Shown: one piece after another, positions 53,539 through 61,464 of the stretch
Layout: every line of letters starts with the position of its first letter
Numbering within the stretch: the first letter of the stretch is position 1
Assembly (NCBI GenBank): GCA_963820395.1
Contig: CAWGAE010000024.1
Span: forward strand, 6,436-70,435
Length of the DNA: 64,000 bases
Origin: DATFVJ01 sp963820395
GTDB lineage: Bacteria > Actinomycetota > Actinomycetes > Streptosporangiales > Streptosporangiaceae
Direction: 5' to 3'
The notes under the pieces: model-generated
What the model was told of the DNA's origin: nothing
The model's input: the letters and a program-made list of their open reading frames with translations, nothing else
Database searches by the model: none
Made by a program: the position numbers and the translations under genes

Positions 53539-53775
53539 GCGCAAAGGCCCGCGCCTCCGGGCCGCGCGTGCGACCCGGGTGTGATTCACGTCCCCGCCCG
53601 TCGTACCGGTGCCCTCAGCCGCGGGGCCCGCTGGCGCAGGGCTCGCTGGCGCAGGGCCCCCTCGCACCGGGCCCCCAGCCGCAAGGCCCGCCGGCGCCGG
53701 ATGCGGAACGGCCGCCGCGTTGACATTCTGCCCAGCCGGGCCCCCGTGGGGCCACCGGGGCGGCTGCGCCATCAG
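53539..53775. other. Gap with GC-rich CTGGCGCAGGG repeats
   Basis: No gene. Short degenerate repeats of CTGGCGCAGGGC type at about 53625-53700 could form hairpins that end transcription of the two converging genes. Confidence 0.4.
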
Positions 53776-55002
53776 TCAGCTGGCAGCGGCGCCGGCCGCA
53801 CCCGCGCCGCCGGAGCCGTCCCCGAGCGCGACGTTCTTGCCGGTGGCCGGATCGAACACGTGTATCGACCGGACGTCGACCCATAGCTCGGCGTCCGCAC
53901 CCTCGCGCACGCGGGTGGCGGGGTCGAGCCTCGCGGTCAACGTGTCGGCGCTTGAACCGGTGTCGGCGCGGCCCGAGTCCCTGGCGAGCTCCTCCAGCTC
54001 GGCGACCTTCATCGCCTGGCCCTTATCATCCTGTGTGAAGTAGACGAACACGTCGGAGCCCATCGACTCCAGGACCTCGATGTTCGCGTGGAAGGTCATC
54101 CCGCTGGGACTGTTGTCGGCCGAGACGAGCGACGCGTCCTCGAAGTCCTCCGGCCGGATGCCCACGATCACGTCGCGGCCGGCCCGGGCACGCTCAAGCG
54201 ACTGCCGCATGTGGCCGGTCAGGGGCATGTCCCCCAGCCAGGTACGCACCTTACCCTCCTCGACAGCACCCGCGATGAAGTTCATCGCGGGTGATCCGAT
54301 GAAACCGGCGACGAAGAGGTTGTCGGGCTCGTCATACAGCTGCTGCGGGGTGCCCACCTGCTGGAGCAGACCGCTGCGCATCACCGCGACCCGGTCGCCG
54401 AGAGTCATCGCCTCGGTCTGGTCGTGCGTCACGTACACCGTCGTGGTACCGAGCCGCCGCTGCAGCCGTGACACCTCGGTTCGCATCTGCACGCGCAGCT
54501 TCGCGTCCAGGTTGGACAGCGGCTCGTCCATCAGGAACGCGGCCGGATTACGGACGATCGCCCGGCCCATCGCGACCCGCTGCCGCTGGCCACCGGACAG
54601 GTTGGCCGGCTTGCGGTCGAGGTGCTCGGTCAGGTCGAGGATGCGGGCCGCCTCGTTCACCTTCTCGTGGATGGTTGCCTTCGGGGTCTTGGCCAGCTTG
54701 AGTGCGAAACCCATGTTCTCCCGGACCGTCATGTGCGGGTACAGCGCGTAGCTCTGGAACACCATCGCGATGTCACGATCCTTGGGCGCCTTGTTGTTGA
54801 CCACCTTGCCGCCGATGCGCAGCTCACCTTCGCTGATGTCTTCCAGGCCAGCGATCATGTTGAGGGTCGTCGACTTCCCGCAGCCGGAGGGCCCGACCAG
54901 GATTACGAGCTCCCCATCGGCAATGGTGAGGCTCACCTTGTCGACCGCGAGCGCCCCATCGGGGAACCGCTTGGTCACCTTGTCCAGAATGATGTCGGCC
55001 AT
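53776..55002 (-). CDS. ABC sugar importer ATPase (UgpC/MsmK/MalK type)
   Basis: 408 aa. ATPase domain: Walker A GPSGCGKST, Q-loop VFQSYALYPHM, signature LSGGQRQRVAMGRAIVRNP, Walker B AFLMDEPLSNLDA, His VTHDQTEAM. The C-terminal about 160 residues are the TOBE/OB regulatory domain (DVIVGIRPEDF, VLESMGSDVFVYFTQDD) found in MalK-like and multi-sugar ATPases. The C-terminus carries a Ser/Ala-rich insertion after ADTLTARLDPATRV. Last gene of the importer operon; gap of 21 bases after the permease. Confidence 0.93.
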   Translation of the reverse strand: MADIILDKVTKRFPDGALAVDKVSLTIADGELVILVGPSGCGKSTTLNMIAGLEDISEGELRIGGKVVNNKAPKDRDIAMVFQSYALYPHMTVRENMGFALKLAKTPKATIHEKVNEAARILDLTEHLDRKPANLSGGQRQRVAMGRAIVRNPAAFLMDEPLSNLDAKLRVQMRTEVSRLQRRLGTTTVYVTHDQTEAMTLGDRVAVMRSGLLQQVGTPQQLYDEPDNLFVAGFIGSPAMNFIAGAVEEGKVRTWLGDMPLTGHMRQSLERARAGRDVIVGIRPEDFEDASLVSADNSPSGMTFHANIEVLESMGSDVFVYFTQDDKGQAMKVAELEELARDSGRADTGSSADTLTARLDPATRVREGADAELWVDVRSIHVFDPATGKNVALGDGSGGAGAAGAAAS

Positions 55003-55023
55003 TGGGTTCTCCTCATGTCCCGC

Positions 55024-55854
55024 TTAGCCCTTGACCGCGCCGGACGTCAGCCCGGCTACGATACGGCGCTGGAAGAACAGGACGAAGATGATGATCGGAA
55101 TGGTGATGACCACGGCGGCGGCGGAGATGGAGCCGGTGGGCACGGCGAATTGCGAGCTTCCGGTGAAGAAGGCCAGCGCGGCGGGCGCCGTGCGGGCGGC
55201 GGTGGTGGAGGTCAGCGAGATCGCGAAGAGGAACTCGTTCCAGCAGAACAGGAACACCAGGATCGCGGTGGTGACCATTCCGGGCGCGGCGAGCGGGGCG
55301 ATGACCTTGGTAAACGCCTGGAACGGCGTGGCGCCGTCCACCTTCGCCGCCTTCTCGAGCTCCCACGGGATCTCACGGAAGAACGCCGACAGGATGTAGA
55401 TGCCGAGCGGCAGGCCGAAGGCGATGTACGGGATGATCAGCCCGGGCCAGGTGTTGAACAGGTGCAGCGCGCGTTCGATGCTGAACAGCGGTGTCACCAG
55501 CGAGATGATCGGGAACATCGCGATGAGCAGGCACATCCCGATGAGAACCTGCTTACCCGGGAAGTCCAGGCGGGCCACCGCGTAGGCGGCGAGCGACGCG
55601 AGCACGACGGCGATGAACGTGGCGATGATCCCGATTCCGATCGAGTTGAGCAGCGGGCGCGTGAACAGCGAGCTCGAGAAGATGCCGCGGTAATTCGCCC
55701 ACGTCCACGTATGGGGTAGGAACGACGGGTCGGTGATCGTCGCCGGGTCCTTGAAGGACAGCGAGGCGATCCACAGGACCGGGATCAGCGCCGCCACAAC
55801 GGCGACAATGTTGGCGGATCCCCAGCCCACCCGTTGCTTGACGGTGGTAGCCAT
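55024..55854 (-). CDS. Carbohydrate ABC permease, MalG type
   Basis: 276 aa, six membrane helices. The EAA loop is clear: EKAAKVDGATPFQAFTKVIA followed by PLAAPGM, the docking site for the ATPase. Begins TTVKQRVGWGSANIVAVVAA. Seven bases after the upstream permease stop, same operon. Confidence 0.92.
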   Translation of the reverse strand: MATTVKQRVGWGSANIVAVVAALIPVLWIASLSFKDPATITDPSFLPHTWTWANYRGIFSSSLFTRPLLNSIGIGIIATFIAVVLASLAAYAVARLDFPGKQVLIGMCLLIAMFPIISLVTPLFSIERALHLFNTWPGLIIPYIAFGLPLGIYILSAFFREIPWELEKAAKVDGATPFQAFTKVIAPLAAPGMVTTAILVFLFCWNEFLFAISLTSTTAARTAPAALAFFTGSSQFAVPTGSISAAAVVITIPIIIFVLFFQRRIVAGLTSGAVKG

Positions 55855-55861
55855 CAGTGTC

Positions 55862-56806
55862 TCACCTTCCCATGGCCGAGCCTGGCACGGCCGCGCCGAA
55901 TCCCTTGATGAACAGGAACGCGATGATCGCGACGCAGATGAAGATCAGGATCGAGATCGCCGATCCGATGCCCAGATTCAGCGCGGTGAACAGATTGTCG
56001 TAGCCGAGGATCGAGACCGAGTAGGTGTTATTGCCGCCCTGCGTCAGGACGAAGATGTTGTCGAAGATCCTGAACGCGTCGAGCGTCCGGAAGAGCAGCG
56101 CGACCAAGATCGCCGGTTTCATCAGCGGCAACGTGATCCGCACAAAGCGCTGCCACGCCGTCGCCCCGTCGACCTTGGCCGCCTTCTGCAAGTCCTCGGG
56201 CACGAGCGACAGGCCGGCCAGCAGCAGCAGCGCCATGAACGGCGTGGTCTTCCAGACCTCTGCGAGGATGATGATCACGATGGCGGTGACGGTTTTCGTC
56301 AGTGGAGCGCTGTTGTTGAACGCCGCGGAGAGGTACCCCTGGTTGGGCGTCCACGCATACTGCCAGCTGAAAGCGGCGGCGACTGTCACGATGCCGTAGG
56401 GAATGAGAATCGACGTGCGTACCGTGCCGCGGCCGAACAGCGTCCGGTGCATGAGCAGGGCCAGCAACATGCCGAGCACGAGTTCAATAGCGACAGAGAG
56501 TACGGTGATGATCACCGTCACCTTCAGCGCCTGCCACCAGTACGGGGAGCTCAGTACGGCGGCGTAGTTGCTGAGGCCGATGAACTTGGCCTGGCTGGGG
56601 AAGCGCAGGTCGTAACGCTGCAATGACAGGTAGACGGCGTAGACGATCGGGTACGCCGTCACCACGATCATCACGATCACCGCCGGGGCACAAAGTAGCC
56701 AGCCGAGCCTGCGCTCGGCCCGCTTGCCCTCCGACAGCTGCCGTCGGTGCCGGCGAACTTCGGCCCTGGTCTGCCCGGCAGCGACGTTCTGCGTGTTACT
56801 GCTCAT
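55862..56806 (-). CDS. Carbohydrate ABC permease, MalF type
   Basis: 314 aa, six helices with an N-terminal cytoplasmic lead (TRAEVRRHRRQLSEGKRAER). EAA loop: LQKAAKVDGATAWQRFVRIT then LPLMKPAI. Pairs with the following MalG-type gene to form the channel. Start about 58 bases after the binding-protein stop. Confidence 0.92.
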   Translation of the reverse strand: MSSNTQNVAAGQTRAEVRRHRRQLSEGKRAERRLGWLLCAPAVIVMIVVTAYPIVYAVYLSLQRYDLRFPSQAKFIGLSNYAAVLSSPYWWQALKVTVIITVLSVAIELVLGMLLALLMHRTLFGRGTVRTSILIPYGIVTVAAAFSWQYAWTPNQGYLSAAFNNSAPLTKTVTAIVIIILAEVWKTTPFMALLLLAGLSLVPEDLQKAAKVDGATAWQRFVRITLPLMKPAILVALLFRTLDAFRIFDNIFVLTQGGNNTYSVSILGYDNLFTALNLGIGSAISILIFICVAIIAFLFIKGFGAAVPGSAMGR

Positions 56807-56864
56807 CGGCCCCTGCCTTTCTCGGCCTTTCTCGCGGCCGCGCCCGGACCGGCCGCCCTGGTGT

Positions 56865-58286
56865 TCATGGAATCAGGCCCTTCGACTGGAGGGCGTCATC
56901 GAGCTGGCTGACCATCGACTTCTCGGTGCTCACGGGTTTTATCGCGGCCGGGGGCGACACGAGGTGGGAGATAACGATGGACAGGTTCTGATAGGCGGGC
57001 GTCTTCGGCCTGATGCTCGCGGTCTCCAGCGCCTGCAGGATGTCCTGGTGGAACGGATAGTCGGCATAGAGCGCGGGATCGTTGTACAGGCTGGCGATCG
57101 TCGGCGGGAGGCCGCCCTTGGTCGCGGCTATCAGCTGGTTGGCGGGGTCACGCAGGCAGAGCGCGGCCTGGAAGGCCAGCTCGGGATGCGGCGAGTACCT
57201 GCTGACCGCGAGGTCGATGCCGCCTACCGTCACGTGGGCGGGCTCCTTCGCGTTCACCCGTGGGTACAGCGCCCACTTGAAGCTCTTGAACAGTTTCGGC
57301 TGGCCGCTCTTCATCGACGGGTAGACGAACGGGTAGTTCAGTTCGAACGCCGCCGTGCCCGCCTCCATGGCGAGCCGGTTCTGGTCCTCCATCTGCACCG
57401 GGAGCGACGGGTCAGCCGCCCCGGATGTGGCGAGCCGTTTCATGATCGTCAGTGCCTGCACCGCGGGCGCGCCCAGTGACACGTGCAGCGCGTCCGGCGT
57501 GAGGATACTCCCGCCCGCACTCGCGACCATCGTGTTGAACCAGACCGTCGCGCCCTCGTACTGTGCGCCCTGGATCTCGATCAGGTGCGGCTTGCCCTCC
57601 TTCGCCAGCTGGGCCGCGTCGTCGAGCATGTCGTTCCACGTCTTCGGCGGGTTCGGCACCAGGTCGGAGCGGTACCACAGCAGCTGGGTGTTGCTGTTGT
57701 AAGGTGCCGCGACGAGCTTGCCGTGCCAGGTGGCGGTCTGCAGCGGGATGGTCAGGGTGCCGGTGATCGCCTGCTGCTTGTAGGTGCCCGTCCACGGCAG
57801 GATCCAGCCCGCCTCGGCGAACTCGGCCTCCCATGTGACATCGAGGCCGAGGATGTCCATCGAGCTGTCACCGGCGGCCAGCCGCCGGACCAGCTGCTGC
57901 CGCATCTGGTCGGCGGCGGCGGGCAGCTTGTTGTAGGAGATCGTGTACTTGCCGTCGCTCTGCGCGCTGCAGGTGTTGACCGCCTGCTGGACGGCGCCCG
58001 AGGGATCGGTGAAGTTATAGAAATTCAGCGTGACGGGACCGCTGGTCGCGCTGCTGCTGCCGCAGGCGGCGAGCACCGAAGAGCCCAGTGCTGCGGCGAC
58101 TACGAGTGCGCCCAGACCGAGGAATCCGGGACCTGATCGCTGGCGTCCGGGACCGGGCCGGCGGACGCGGGGACCGGGCCGGCGGAAGCCGGCACCGGGC
58201 AGGTGGAAACCGGCACCGGATCGGCGGACCGCTCGCGCTCGACCGGGACGCGGAGAGGTGACCTCGTGACCACCGTCGCCGATCAT
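56865..58286 (-). CDS. Sugar-binding lipoprotein of the ABC importer
   Basis: 473 aa from ATG at 58286 with GGAGG five bases upstream; the ATG overlaps the LacI stop. The lead before the signal is long: about 45 Arg/Pro/Gly-rich residues (RRPGPGRQRSGPG) from a 21-bp DNA repeat, then a hydrophobic stretch and lipobox VLAACGSS. The mature part is a family-1 type extracellular binding protein: TLNFYNFTDPSGA, ADQMRQQLVRRLAAGDSSMD, APYNSNTQLLWYRSDLV, VGGIDLAVSRYSPHPELAFQ. Captures the sugar, probably an alpha-glucoside given the GH13 neighbour. The long lead may alter export or be trimmed; a start nearer the signal cannot be excluded. Confidence 0.9.
   Translation of the reverse strand: MIGDGGHEVTSPRPGRARAVRRSGAGFHLPGAGFRRPGPRVRRPGPGRQRSGPGFLGLGALVVAAALGSSVLAACGSSSATSGPVTLNFYNFTDPSGAVQQAVNTCSAQSDGKYTISYNKLPAAADQMRQQLVRRLAAGDSSMDILGLDVTWEAEFAEAGWILPWTGTYKQQAITGTLTIPLQTATWHGKLVAAPYNSNTQLLWYRSDLVPNPPKTWNDMLDDAAQLAKEGKPHLIEIQGAQYEGATVWFNTMVASAGGSILTPDALHVSLGAPAVQALTIMKRLATSGAADPSLPVQMEDQNRLAMEAGTAAFELNYPFVYPSMKSGQPKLFKSFKWALYPRVNAKEPAHVTVGGIDLAVSRYSPHPELAFQAALCLRDPANQLIAATKGGLPPTIASLYNDPALYADYPFHQDILQALETASIRPKTPAYQNLSIVISHLVSPPAAIKPVSTEKSMVSQLDDALQSKGLIP
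58149..58232. repeat. 21-bp coding minisatellite in the binding-protein gene
   Basis: Four degenerate units at 58149, 58170, 58191 and 58212, encoding the Arg/Pro/Gly lead on the minus strand. Confidence 0.85.
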
Positions 58287-59473
58287 CTTCCCTCCAGCGC
58301 AGTATCGGCCGGCCGGCTGCGTACGCGGCCCACCCGGCCAGACGTCGTTGGGTAGTTGTGGAGCACATGCCGCCGACGCGCCTCTACCCAGCTTCCTGGG
58401 GCGACCGCCAGGCAGCGCGCCCGGGTTGCCGATGTCACGGACCGCTGCCGCCACCTCGCCGAACTCGAACGCCGCACAAGCTCTAGCGCAAGCTCCTGCC
58501 GCATTGGCCGCGCCGGTTCTCCGGACAGCAGGGAGCACAAACGGCGTGCGCCCTCGGCACCGCTGCGCTCCAACGGCTGGCGGACAGTGCTCAGGCCAAG
58601 GAGCCCCGCGGCGTCGATGTCGTCGAACCCAATCACAGAGAGCTGGTCAGGAACCGAGCGGCCGGACCGGCCGGCGGCAGTGAGTACACCGATCGCCTGC
58701 GTGTCCGACGCCGCGAAGATCGCGGAGGGAGGGTCGGGCAGTTCCAGCAGCTGCGCCGCGAGTTGCGCCGCCACCGCCGCGGCGTGCGGGCCGCACCTCA
58801 CCAGCGCCGGGTCGTAGCCGACTCCCGCCGCGCGCAGCGCATGACGGTACCCGTCCAGCCGCCGCCGCGACGAGACAAAGACGAGCTCCTCATCGGTATG
58901 GCGGACGATGGTGTCTCCGACAAAGCCGATCCGCCGATGGCCCAGCGACAGCAGGTGCTCGGTGGCCAGCCGCCCGCCCGCGGCATCGTCGATGACTGTC
59001 CGGGGCACGCTGGGCGCCTCGGCGTCGACCATCACCAGCGGAACAGCGGCCTGCTCGAAGGAGGTCAGGTGCCGTTTGGCCAGCGGGAGCGACACCACCA
59101 CAACTCCGTCCGCTCGATGCCTGGCCACTAGCGCCTCTACGTGCCGGTCCCGCTGCTGCGCCGTCTCGACATTGCACACGACCGCGTCGTACCCGCGCTC
59201 GTCGAACACCGCCAACGCGCCCGCGAGCCTGGTCACCACCGACGGCCTGGTCAGATACGGCACGACGATGGCCACCGTCCGCGGCGTTCCGCGCGACAAC
59301 GCGGCCGCCAGATGGCTTGGCCGGTATCCGAGCCTGCCTATGACCTCGAGTACTTTCCGGCGCGTCGCGTCCCGCACGTTCGGCCCACCGTTGAGGACAC
59401 GCGAGACCGTGCCGACACCCACGCCGGCCTGCGCGGCCACATCCGCGATGGTCGCTCGGCGCGAAGCCGCCAT
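58283..59473 (-). CDS. LacI-family regulator of the sugar importer
   Basis: 396 aa. HTH at residues 5-30: ATIADVAAQAGVGVGTVSRVLNG, hinge RPSHLAAALSRG, then a periplasmic-binding-like core: VVPYLTRPSVVTRLAGALAV, GVVVVSLPLAKRHL, HRRIGFVGDTIV, AIFAASDTQAIGVLTA, VIGFDDIDAAGLLG, LSTVRQPLERSGAEGARRL. The normal end is near LVRRSSSARW; about 55 Arg-rich residues follow to the stop, which overlaps the binding-protein start (ATGA). The regulator is therefore the first gene of the operon it probably controls. The extension looks like a lost stop that captured the next start region. Confidence 0.9.
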   Translation of the reverse strand: MAASRRATIADVAAQAGVGVGTVSRVLNGGPNVRDATRRKVLEVIGRLGYRPSHLAAALSRGTPRTVAIVVPYLTRPSVVTRLAGALAVFDERGYDAVVCNVETAQQRDRHVEALVARHRADGVVVVSLPLAKRHLTSFEQAAVPLVMVDAEAPSVPRTVIDDAAGGRLATEHLLSLGHRRIGFVGDTIVRHTDEELVFVSSRRRLDGYRHALRAAGVGYDPALVRCGPHAAAVAAQLAAQLLELPDPPSAIFAASDTQAIGVLTAAGRSGRSVPDQLSVIGFDDIDAAGLLGLSTVRQPLERSGAEGARRLCSLLSGEPARPMRQELALELVRRSSSARWRQRSVTSATRARCLAVAPGSWVEARRRHVLHNYPTTSGRVGRVRSRPADTALEGR

Positions 59474-59490
59474 GCGAACACCTCTTGTCC

Positions 59491-59518
59491 TGGAATCGAC
59501 CGATTGGAACCGATTCCA
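59491..59518. promoter_or_regulatory. LacI-type operator upstream of the regulator-importer operon
   Basis: Near-palindrome TGGAACCGATTCCA (59505-59518) with the central CG typical of LacI/GalR operators, beside a further half-site TGGAATCG (59491-59498). Lies 18-45 bases before the LacI start, so autoregulation is likely. Confidence 0.6.
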
Positions 59519-59682
59519 CCTCGGGACCGGCCATTGTCACTCTGTGCAGCGGAGTCGTCAAGGGGGTGCCCTCGGCTGCCCCGGCGGTGCCGAGGCCCTG
59601 AGCCACGCCGCCGCCGCAGCCAGTGGAGTGACGCCGGGGAGATACTGAACCAGCCGCCCGTGGTAGGGCATCATCAGGGGGC

Positions 59683-60176
59683 ATGTCCGACATACGGGGC
59701 CTCACGGAGGACGACTGGCGGCTGCTCAGGAAGATCAGGTTGCGGGCGTTGCGCGACTCGCCGCATGCGTTTACCGCGGCCTACGGATGCGAGCGCCAAC
59801 ATGGCGAACAGCGATGGCGCAGCCGGCTGCGCGATGCCGCCTGGTTCATAGCAGTTCACGACGCCGTCAGCACTCGGCCTATCGGCGTTATAGCTGCGCT
59901 CCAGGAGGCTGGGGTTTCGGCGACCGAACGGCATCTTAGCTCACTCCTGGGTTGACTCATGTCATCGCAGGCTCGGCATCGCGACGCATCTTATCCAGGT
60001 ACTTCTGGACTGGTTGCCAAGGACGGGGCTGAGACAGTTTCGCTGTGGGTACTGACGGCAATAACGGCGCGAGTGCACTCTACGAGCCCCTGGGTTTTGT
60101 CCGCGCCGGACCTCGTCAACCGGCGCCCGGTCATCCGAACCGTACGGAACAGCGAATGCGCCGACGCCTGAGTTAG
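59683..60176 (+). pseudogene. GNAT acetyltransferase relic
   Basis: ATG frame gives LTEDDWRLLRKIRLRALRDS, PHAFTAAYGCER and AAWFIAVHDA, the start of a GNAT domain, ending at 59953. After a damaged, shortened centre, a second frame gives VGTDGNNGASALYEPLGFVR and PNRTEQRMRRRL, the normal end, stopping at 60174. The acetyl-CoA binding strand is not complete. Pseudogene by frameshift and internal loss. Confidence 0.65.
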
Positions 60177-60260
60177 ATCGGTCCCCGGCAGCGTGCAAGG
60201 ATGCTTGCGCAGCAAGGGCGAGTAGATGGTGGCTATTCCTCCGCTTGCTGGCCCTTGCCA

Positions 60261-60308
60261 GCTGTTGGTCCTGCCGGCTGTTGGTCTTGGCGGCTGTTGG
60301 TCCTGCCG
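60261..60308. repeat. Three tandem 16-bp repeats
   Basis: GCTGTTGGTCCTGCCG at 60261, 60277 (two differences) and 60293. Non-coding; the unit is not a multiple of three. Confidence 0.85.
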
Positions 60309-60362
60309 GCCGGGCACTTGCTTGAACTGCACCGGTTTTTTCGCCGGCCGGCAGGGCCACGT

Positions 60363-60557
60363 CTACCTGATTACGTGATGTGCGCTCTGAAAGACGAGGA
60401 CTGCACCAGACGTAAGCAGGACGACAAGTATGATCGCCACGATCATCAGTATCGTTTTCAGCAAGGCGCGCCAGAAGGCAACAGAGATAATCGCAGCCAG
60501 TACGATAATTGGTCTGAAGGAGTCCAAGTCCTGCGGCGCTCCTTGAGGTGCGAACAT
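60363..60557 (-). CDS. Small membrane protein (64 aa)
   Basis: ATG at 60557 with GAGG nine bases upstream. Reads PQDLDSFRPIIVLAAIISVA then one or two helices (FWRALLKTILMIVAIILVVLL) and a short tail. Small single/double-helix proteins with a DLDSFRPIxVL lead are common in actinomycetes. Function unknown. Confidence 0.6.
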   Translation of the reverse strand: MFAPQGAPQDLDSFRPIIVLAAIISVAFWRALLKTILMIVAIILVVLLTSGAVLVFQSAHHVIR

Positions 60558-60679
60558 GCCTGTTCCTCATCGATTGCTGCCATCGAGATGAGCTGTGGCC
60601 GGGGCGTGCCCGAACCACGGGGGCAGTTCCGTGATGGTCCGATGCTCTTGATCACGTAGCCACGCGCCAGGATCCGAGC

Positions 60680-60826
60680 GTGACCCGATCCACCCTGGGG
60701 GTGGCACGCCGACCACGTCGGCAACCGAGCCTTTCCGCCAACGTGGAGATTGCGGTCCAGTCACTGCTGACGCGCGGCGGTTATGTTGCTAGCATCGCTC
60801 TCACGATCATTGCCGCAAGCTATTGA
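60680..60826 (+). CDS. Small ORF (48 aa) with hydrophobic end, before a strong hairpin
   Basis: GTG with AGGA nine bases upstream. Arg-rich first half (LGVARRPRRQPSLSANVE), then IAVQSLLTRGGYVASIALTI and IAASY. Ends nine bases before a perfect hairpin. No homology recognised; the ribosome site plus terminator argue for a real transcript. Confidence 0.4.
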   Translation: MTRSTLGVARRPRRQPSLSANVEIAVQSLLTRGGYVASIALTIIAASY

Positions 60827-60834
60827 TCGCTGAC

Positions 60835-60865
60835 CGCTGGGCCGATTCCGTAGATCGGCCCAGCG
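60835..60865 (+). terminator. Perfect 12-bp-stem hairpin terminator
   Basis: Stem CGCTGGGCCGAT / ATCGGCCCAGCG with loop TCCGTAG, followed by TCGTTTCT. Confidence 0.8.
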
Positions 60866-61254
60866 TCGTTTCTACTTCCCGTTGCGAGCCGGGGGCAGTC
60901 CGCCTTTGAGGTGGCGCCCGTGGGAGGTGGCCGCCGCGGTGGCGATGCGGCGCCTTCGCGCTGGCGGCCGGGAACCCGGCCAGAGTTCCGCTGCCAGTCG
61001 GACCAACGTTGATCACGGTCGATCCCGACGCGATGCGAGGCGCCCGCGCCTCATCTGTGCGGGCTCACCGCCTGCCGAGAGCGCGAGTCCCGCCCGGCGA
61101 CGCACGGCTCTGTGCGGCAGGTAGTCGCCGCAGGCATCAGGGCCACTGGCACTCTGACCACGCCAAGCAGGGACCGGCTGTCCGTCAGATGCCCCGGTGC
61201 GATACAACATGAACGGCACCTCTATCGACGTCGTGGGACCTGCACCTAACAACC
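60866..61254. other. No gene seen
   Basis: Short open frames on both strands have only Arg/Ala/Pro composition. The region leads into the AT-rich control region of the HTH gene. Confidence 0.45.
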
Positions 61255-61290
61255 TCTACTAAAGTCTTCTCAATTTCAGTAGAGTCTACT
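61255..61290. promoter_or_regulatory. AGTAGA-G-TCTACT palindrome with an extra half-site
   Basis: Perfect 13-bp palindrome at 61278-61290 and another TCTACT half-site at 61255-61260, exactly 30 bases before the matching half-site (three helical turns). AT-rich surroundings. Candidate operator of the following HTH gene, 175 bases ahead of its start. Confidence 0.55.
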
Positions 61291-61312
61291 AGATTTCCGT
61301 GTTCTCAAAGTG

Positions 61313-61334
61313 TTATTATTCATGTTGATAATAA
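61313..61334. promoter_or_regulatory. TTATTAT ... ATAATAA inverted repeat
   Basis: Seven-base perfect arms with eight bases between, directly downstream of the AGTAGA palindrome. Could be a second operator, a promoter -10 region, or both. Confidence 0.4.
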
Positions 61335-61464
61335 ACAGCGCGAGTTCGGGCGTCAATCGGTAAGATGCCGCCGGGCGCCCGGCAGCGATCCGCCGGTTGC
61401 CCGTCACATCGCACCTGGCGCCACGATCAAAGGTCCAGACGAAGCTCCGGGAGGTGAACCGGTC

